Of a stretch of 16,198 bases of DNA, positions 12,863-16,198 are shown in pieces. Under the pieces are notes generated by a model. That model was not told where the DNA came from and ran no database searches. It saw only the letters and a program-made list of their open reading frames with translations. The position numbers and the translations under genes are program-made. Each line of letters begins with the position of its first letter. Within the stretch, counting starts at the first letter, position 1. Origin of the DNA: an uncultured Eubacteriales bacterium (lineage in GTDB: Bacteria; Bacillota; Clostridia; Oscillospirales; CAG-272); assembly GCA_900545935.1 (NCBI GenBank), contig URAP01000037.1, positions 1 to 16,198 on the forward strand, in the 5' to 3' direction.

Positions 12863-14809
12863 TTAACTAAAGAATCCTTTAGGCATTTTACATTTTGTGC
12901 AAACATTACTGCTGTTGAATGTATGCATTTCAATTATCGGGTCGCCACAGAGACAATTAGCACGATGGGTGCGTCCATCATTTGCAGAATATGACATGTC
13001 ACGGCAATGAATATGGTTACTCCCGTGAATTACAGATATTGTTTCGGCTTTTTTCTTGAGGCGTTCACCTGTTTTAATCGTAATTTCATATATCTTTTCG
13101 TATGAAGTTTGATTAGTAACATTAAGGTATGTGGTTGTATCATCCCATAGAATATTGCTGTGTACAGAATTACCGTTATCATCTGAAATTGATATGTTAT
13201 ACGTTATCATCTCGGGATCTATGACTGCACAATTTTCGTTTTGATTAAATCCGGTGTACCCAGTACAAGTATCGCCGGCAAGAATCGTACGATTGAAAAT
13301 AATTTTGCGTGTGCTATTATCAGGTATAACTATTTTTTCATGATAAACAATTTCGTCTTTACCGGTGTATGACTCAACATACCATGATCCATATTGTGAA
13401 TTGAGCATATAATTTCTGGAATTTACATAATTAATTCTTCCGTATCCTGTTTTGTCAGATATAACATTTGTTTGACCGACACAAGGTGTACAGCCTGCCA
13501 TTAGCACTGCTTTGAGTAAGGAAGGATTTGTTCTTAGCTTTGAAAATTCCTGCATGAGCTTAATCGCGATACCTGTTACTATCGGTGTAGCAAAACTTGT
13601 ACCGCTGAATGTGTCGTTTAGATTGGGAATGACAATATTATCACCCGGCGCAGCCAGTTCGGGTTTATAAATTTTGCTTTCATTTTCTTTAAAAGATGAT
13701 GCATTGTTAAGAATGTTTGCCTTAGTTAATGCTCCAACAGTCAATATATTTACAGATAAACCGGGCTTGGAAATCAATTGATAAAAATCTTTTGAGGCAT
13801 ATGCATTACTACTCCAATTTCCTGCTGACTTAACGATGAGACATCCAGTTGTGGCAATTGCATAATCAACATATGCACAAAGATTTGTATAATGTGAGGT
13901 TGTTTCAGCGTCTCGTTCACACACATACGGAAGAGACGGGTTGTGCTGATAATAATCATCAAATGTTGCAATATTTGCGCTCATATTTATAATGTCAACA
14001 GTATTTGTTACGAGCAACCAATTTAAGCAGTCGACAAAAGATGCACTTGCGTTAGAATTAGGATAGTATCCACTTGCTGCGCAGTAAAACGATACGTTAG
14101 GATCAATACCGTAAGTACCGCCTACCAATGACATTACAGCGGTTGTATGTTTATCTGTGCTGGATACTCCGTAAGTTGTTATATTGTTTGTCGGAAAATT
14201 AATTGTACTGTTTGGATGTGCAGCTTCAAGTATACCGACTTTTATACCTTCACCGTTATATGTATTTCTATCGGTTATGCCGACATCACGGTATACCTCT
14301 TCGATGGTATATTCATCGTTTGAATTGACTGTATTGATGCCCTCTTCATCGACTATGTTTCTCGGCGCAAGTCCTACGCGAACAGCGCCGATATCAGTGT
14401 TTTCGGCATAATCAATCAGTATATCGCGCTCAGCAGCGTATTCGGTAAACGAATCGTAATCTATTTCTATATATGGCGCGACATATGAGCAGGAAACATA
14501 TCCTATTTCGACCTCGGGAGCAAGTGATTCGTTTTTCCCTTTGTAATAGTCGCTGACTATTGCGCGACGCTCATCCTTTTCTAACTTGTCCAGTTCAGAG
14601 AGACGAATCGCCGGATAACTCAGCTCTACAAAAGCAACTATATCGTAATCGCTCACCGGTATCGGAGGATTAATTTCGGCAAGCTCGGAAAAGTCAAAGG
14701 ATTCGAAATATTTTTCTTCATCATCGGCGTAGATATTACCGACAATTACCGACGAGGCAAGCATTGTAACAATAAGAAGAGTTGAAATTAATGAGCGATG
14801 CTTTTTCAT
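12863..14809 (-). CDS. Secreted S8 subtilase-like serine peptidase with Glu at the catalytic Asp position
   Basis: This 648-residue protein starts at the ATG at 14809, where AAAGGA lies eight bases upstream and a clean signal peptide follows (MKKHRSLISTLLIVTMLASS). An in-frame ATG at 14869 would add 20 residues with no ribosome site. After a propeptide-like region (about 30-180) comes the subtilisin fold: VGILEAAHP (Glu195 where Asp is canonical), KHTTAV (His221), KSAGN (oxyanion Asn331) and FSGTSFATP (Ser405). A beta-rich segment (about 470-590) follows, then a 45-residue Cys/His-rich tail (CLCG, HTF, CTKC) that could bind zinc. The protein has no dockerin itself but is the first gene of the unit with two dockerin proteins. 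A peptidase role for secreted or surface proteins is likely; activity with Glu is unproven. Confidence 0.85.
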   Translation of the reverse strand: MKKHRSLISTLLIVTMLASSVIVGNIYADDEEKYFESFDFSELAEINPPIPVSDYDIVAFVELSYPAIRLSELDKLEKDERRAIVSDYYKGKNESLAPEVEIGYVSCSYVAPYIEIDYDSFTEYAAERDILIDYAENTDIGAVRVGLAPRNIVDEEGINTVNSNDEYTIEEVYRDVGITDRNTYNGEGIKVGILEAAHPNSTINFPTNNITTYGVSSTDKHTTAVMSLVGGTYGIDPNVSFYCAASGYYPNSNASASFVDCLNWLLVTNTVDIINMSANIATFDDYYQHNPSLPYVCERDAETTSHYTNLCAYVDYAIATTGCLIVKSAGNWSSNAYASKDFYQLISKPGLSVNILTVGALTKANILNNASSFKENESKIYKPELAAPGDNIVIPNLNDTFSGTSFATPIVTGIAIKLMQEFSKLRTNPSLLKAVLMAGCTPCVGQTNVISDKTGYGRINYVNSRNYMLNSQYGSWYVESYTGKDEIVYHEKIVIPDNSTRKIIFNRTILAGDTCTGYTGFNQNENCAVIDPEMITYNISISDDNGNSVHSNILWDDTTTYLNVTNQTSYEKIYEITIKTGERLKKKAETISVIHGSNHIHCRDMSYSANDGRTHRANCLCGDPIIEMHTFNSSNVCTKCKMPKGFFS

Positions 14810-14822
14810 ATTGGATTCCTTT

Positions 14823-14981
14823 CTTTTGATGATACTACTTTTTAAATTCGATCGAAAATAATATGTCAATCAGACAAGGGTATCAATCCTTTCTTATGAT
14901 AGAATCACGGCAATGATATCCGTATATTTTTTTATTGTGTTTTATATGTAAAATTGAATAAAAAGGTTGTATCATCAAAAG
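14823..14981. repeat. 13-bp inverted repeat in the subtilase leader
   Basis: CTTTTGATGATAC at 14823-14835 is the exact reverse complement of 14969-14981. In the minus-strand transcript the downstream arm directly touches the AAAGGA ribosome site of the subtilase (14817-14822), so pairing with the upstream arm would close a 133-nt loop next to it. Confidence 0.7.
14841..14869 (-). promoter_or_regulatory. Possible proximal promoter of the subtilase unit
   Basis: On the minus strand, TTGACA (14864-14869), 17 bp, TTTAAA (14841-14846). The -35 box is perfect and the -10 box is weak (4 of 6). Transcription from here would leave a leader of about 25 nt. Confidence 0.4.
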
Positions 14982-15033
14982 GCGATGAATCTATTTGCCA
15001 CCATATGTTAAGAATTATTGTGCATATATTAAA

Positions 15034-15062
15034 ATGATATATCATAAAGGCTTATTTGTCAA
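15034..15062 (-). promoter_or_regulatory. Main promoter of the subtilase-dockerin unit
   Basis: On the minus strand, TTGACA (15057-15062), 17 bp, TATCAT (15034-15039). The start near 15027 gives a leader of about 218 nt before the ATG at 14809. The 14870-15033 leader is AT-rich and holds no gene; it contains one arm of the 13-bp inverted repeat. Confidence 0.65.
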
Positions 15063-15063
15063 T

Positions 15064-15090
15064 ATATTTAGATATTTTTTATCTAAATAT
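15064..15090. promoter_or_regulatory. AT-rich perfect palindrome abutting the -35 box
   Basis: ATATTTAGATA (15064-15074) and TATCTAAATAT (15080-15090) form a perfect 11-bp inverted repeat with a 5-nt loop, ending one base from the TTGACA of the subtilase promoter. It lacks a following T tract on the minus strand, so a regulator-binding site is more likely than a terminator for the gene ending at 15128. Confidence 0.5.
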
Positions 15091-15127
15091 TTAGCGGCAT
15101 CGTAAAAATCTAAGATTGACCGATATG

Positions 15128-15318
15128 TTACCCGAGCGATATTTTTTTCATAAGTGCTACAAGGTCGCGGACATCAACCTCGCCGTCGAGATTAATATCG
15201 GATGTTGGCTCTGTAACGATATTCTCGGCAATGTTCTTCATCAGACGTACAAGGTCGCGGGAGTCGGTATAGCTGTCGCCGTTTACGTCTCCTTTGCTTG
15301 TTCCGACAAGGTCCATGT
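15128..15318 (-). repeat. Homogenised dockerin block, copy in gene 15128-16153
   Basis: Nearly identical to 10777-10970, including about ten bases past the stop codon (ATATGTTACCCGAGCG) and the whole dockerin. Outside these limits the two genes are clearly diverged. Confidence 0.8.
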
Positions 15319-16153
15319 AGCGGTTGATATACGATATTGTATTATAATCGTATTTTGTATCGTATATATGCTCTCCATAAAATACGCCGTTATCAAAGCC
15401 GGGTTCGGTGTGAATGTCGTCGGTTATAGACCAGTGACCGTAATTAAGCGTGTCAATAAAATTATTGATATTGATTGTTTGGTGTATTTTCGCGCCGAGT
15501 CGGAAAAATTCAGCCCCTTTTTCAGTCAGAGGAATTTTGAATTCAGTTACATAACTATTATCGCTGTCTACGGTTACAAAGCAGTCACTATTTGTACCGA
15601 TAATTTTGCTTCTGTCGGTGGAAAGATATTTTAAGGAGGTATATTCGGTATTTCCGCGTGTCAGTCCGAAGAATCTTCCACCTCGCTCGGAAAAAGCGGT
15701 TATCCAATTACTATCAATGGCGAGGCTGAATTTAACCCCGTCTTGATATGAGTAAACATCAGGGTAAGGTGGATCATGGTTAACCTTGTTGAAATCTACA
15801 ATGCCGGAAGAATTGTCCTTTACAGCTGTGTACACATATAGGTTTTCATCATCCCATAGTATATATGAATATGCTTCAACGCCGGTATCCCAGCTTATAT
15901 ACTTTTTTGCGTTTTCTTCTGTGGGCGATCCCGGATAAACCCAAAGATAAAATGGCTGCAGCTTATAGTCTATTCGCTCCGACTGCGCGTATGCACTGTC
16001 GAGATAGCCGTCTATTGTCGGTGTGCCGTATGCTATACGAGAGTGTACTCTTTCGGCGACAGGTGTAATATCTGTGTCGTCTGTCGCAAATACCGGGTGG
16101 ATTAGTGTAGTAGCAATTAGAGCAGTAGAAATAAAAGCGTGCCTGATTTTCAT
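15128..16153 (-). CDS. Secreted CBM9-like protein with type I dockerin (copy 4, mosaic)
   Basis: This 341-residue protein has a signal peptide (about 1-23), a CBM9-like domain (PTIDGYLDSAY, ILWDDENLYVYTAVKD, TEFKIPLT, INRYMDLVG) and a dockerin with loops DVNGDSYTDSRD and DINLDGEVDVRD, ending MKKISLG. The gene is a mosaic: its first codons, AAGGAGG ribosome site, dockerin and 3' flank are those of copy 2 (B-type), while its CBM9 domain is much closer to copy 3 (A-type), for example the shared SERGGRFFGLT and GNTEYTSLKYL segments. It follows the cut-off A-type gene by 23 bp, so it is the last gene of another unit, ending about 65 bp before the promoter of the intact unit. Confidence 0.85.
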   Translation of the reverse strand: MKIRHAFISTALIATTLIHPVFATDDTDITPVAERVHSRIAYGTPTIDGYLDSAYAQSERIDYKLQPFYLWVYPGSPTEENAKKYISWDTGVEAYSYILWDDENLYVYTAVKDNSSGIVDFNKVNHDPPYPDVYSYQDGVKFSLAIDSNWITAFSERGGRFFGLTRGNTEYTSLKYLSTDRSKIIGTNSDCFVTVDSDNSYVTEFKIPLTEKGAEFFRLGAKIHQTININNFIDTLNYGHWSITDDIHTEPGFDNGVFYGEHIYDTKYDYNTISYINRYMDLVGTSKGDVNGDSYTDSRDLVRLMKNIAENIVTEPTSDINLDGEVDVRDLVALMKKISLG

Positions 16154-16198
16154 AAATGATAAACCTCCTTCGTTTTTTATCCGCGGGCTATTATCCTC
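16144..16198. repeat. 55-bp identical junction repeat, right copy
   Basis: Identical to 11787-11841. It ends only because the window ends, so the real repeat may be longer. Confidence 0.9.
16177..16198 (-). CDS. 3' end of a fifth dockerin gene (A-type), cut by the window edge
   Basis: The minus strand reads RIIARG and a TAA at 16179-16177, exactly the end of the copy 3 protein, and the 23-bp spacing to the next gene is also the same. Only the last six codons are visible. Given the identity of the junction, the rest is expected to encode a CBM9-like domain and dockerin like copy 3. Confidence 0.75.

Noticed and set aside
15116..15634. Plus-strand frame across the dockerin of copy 4
   Set aside because: The same antisense frame recurs opposite every copy of the homogenised dockerin block, so it is produced by the duplicated DNA, not by an independent gene.
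9519..16198. Cohesin or scaffoldin domains, or glycoside hydrolase domains, in the dockerin cluster
   Set aside because: All proteins read through; only signal peptides, CBM9-like domains, dockerins and the subtilase were seen.
1..16198. CRISPR arrays, insertion sequences, rRNA
   Set aside because: No regularly spaced repeats, transposase motifs or rRNA sequence were found on reading both strands.

Overview
The window looks like a chromosomal segment of a Gram-positive anaerobe of the class Clostridia, probably an Oscillospiraceae/Ruminococcus-like gut or rumen bacterium. The basis is the consensus TTGACA-N17-TATAAT promoters, strong AGGAGG-type ribosome sites, an ECF-type vitamin transporter S component, UPF0340 and DUF1846 (UPF0371) proteins, and secreted proteins ending in type I dockerins. 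The assignment is by gene content only.

Layout. Positions 1-106 are probably the 3' end of a truncated gene. A strong promoter at 277-305 then drives a PfkB-family sugar/nucleoside kinase (375-1334) and the RuvX/YqgF protein (1379-1810). A hairpin terminator at 1979-2019 separates these from minus-strand genes: an ECF S component (3190-2654) followed by a UPF0340 protein (2614-2075) as one operon, and a tyrosine recombinase (from 5684) followed by an N-terminally anchored D,D-carboxypeptidase (to 3393) as a second. A tRNA-Thr(GGT) with its own promoter and terminator lies at 5901-5976 (minus). Divergent from it on the plus strand are a DUF1846 protein (6319-7818), an EamA/DMT transporter (7863-8822) and a small two-helix membrane protein (9014-9322).

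From 9519 to the right edge everything is on the minus strand and of a different character. There are four complete and one cut-off paralogues of a secreted protein built as signal peptide, CBM9-like beta domain and type I dockerin, arranged around a secreted S8 subtilase whose catalytic Asp position is Glu. In transcription order the intact unit is subtilase, dockerin protein A, dockerin protein B (14809 to 10777). The flanks show this unit has been tandemly duplicated. A 41-codon orphan tail of a second subtilase sits 14 bp upstream of the leftmost dockerin gene, and the right edge re-enters an A-type gene joined to a B-type gene by a junction identical over 55 bp to the one inside the intact unit. 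The dockerin DNA of three copies is nearly identical while their CBM9 parts have diverged, which suggests gene conversion.

How the genes may work together (inference): the dockerin proteins carry no recognisable catalytic domain and would dock onto a cohesin scaffold encoded elsewhere, displaying CBM9-like modules. The co-transcribed subtilase could process cell-surface or substrate proteins in the same setting. No cohesin, CAZyme catalytic domain, CRISPR array, transposase or rRNA was seen in the window.
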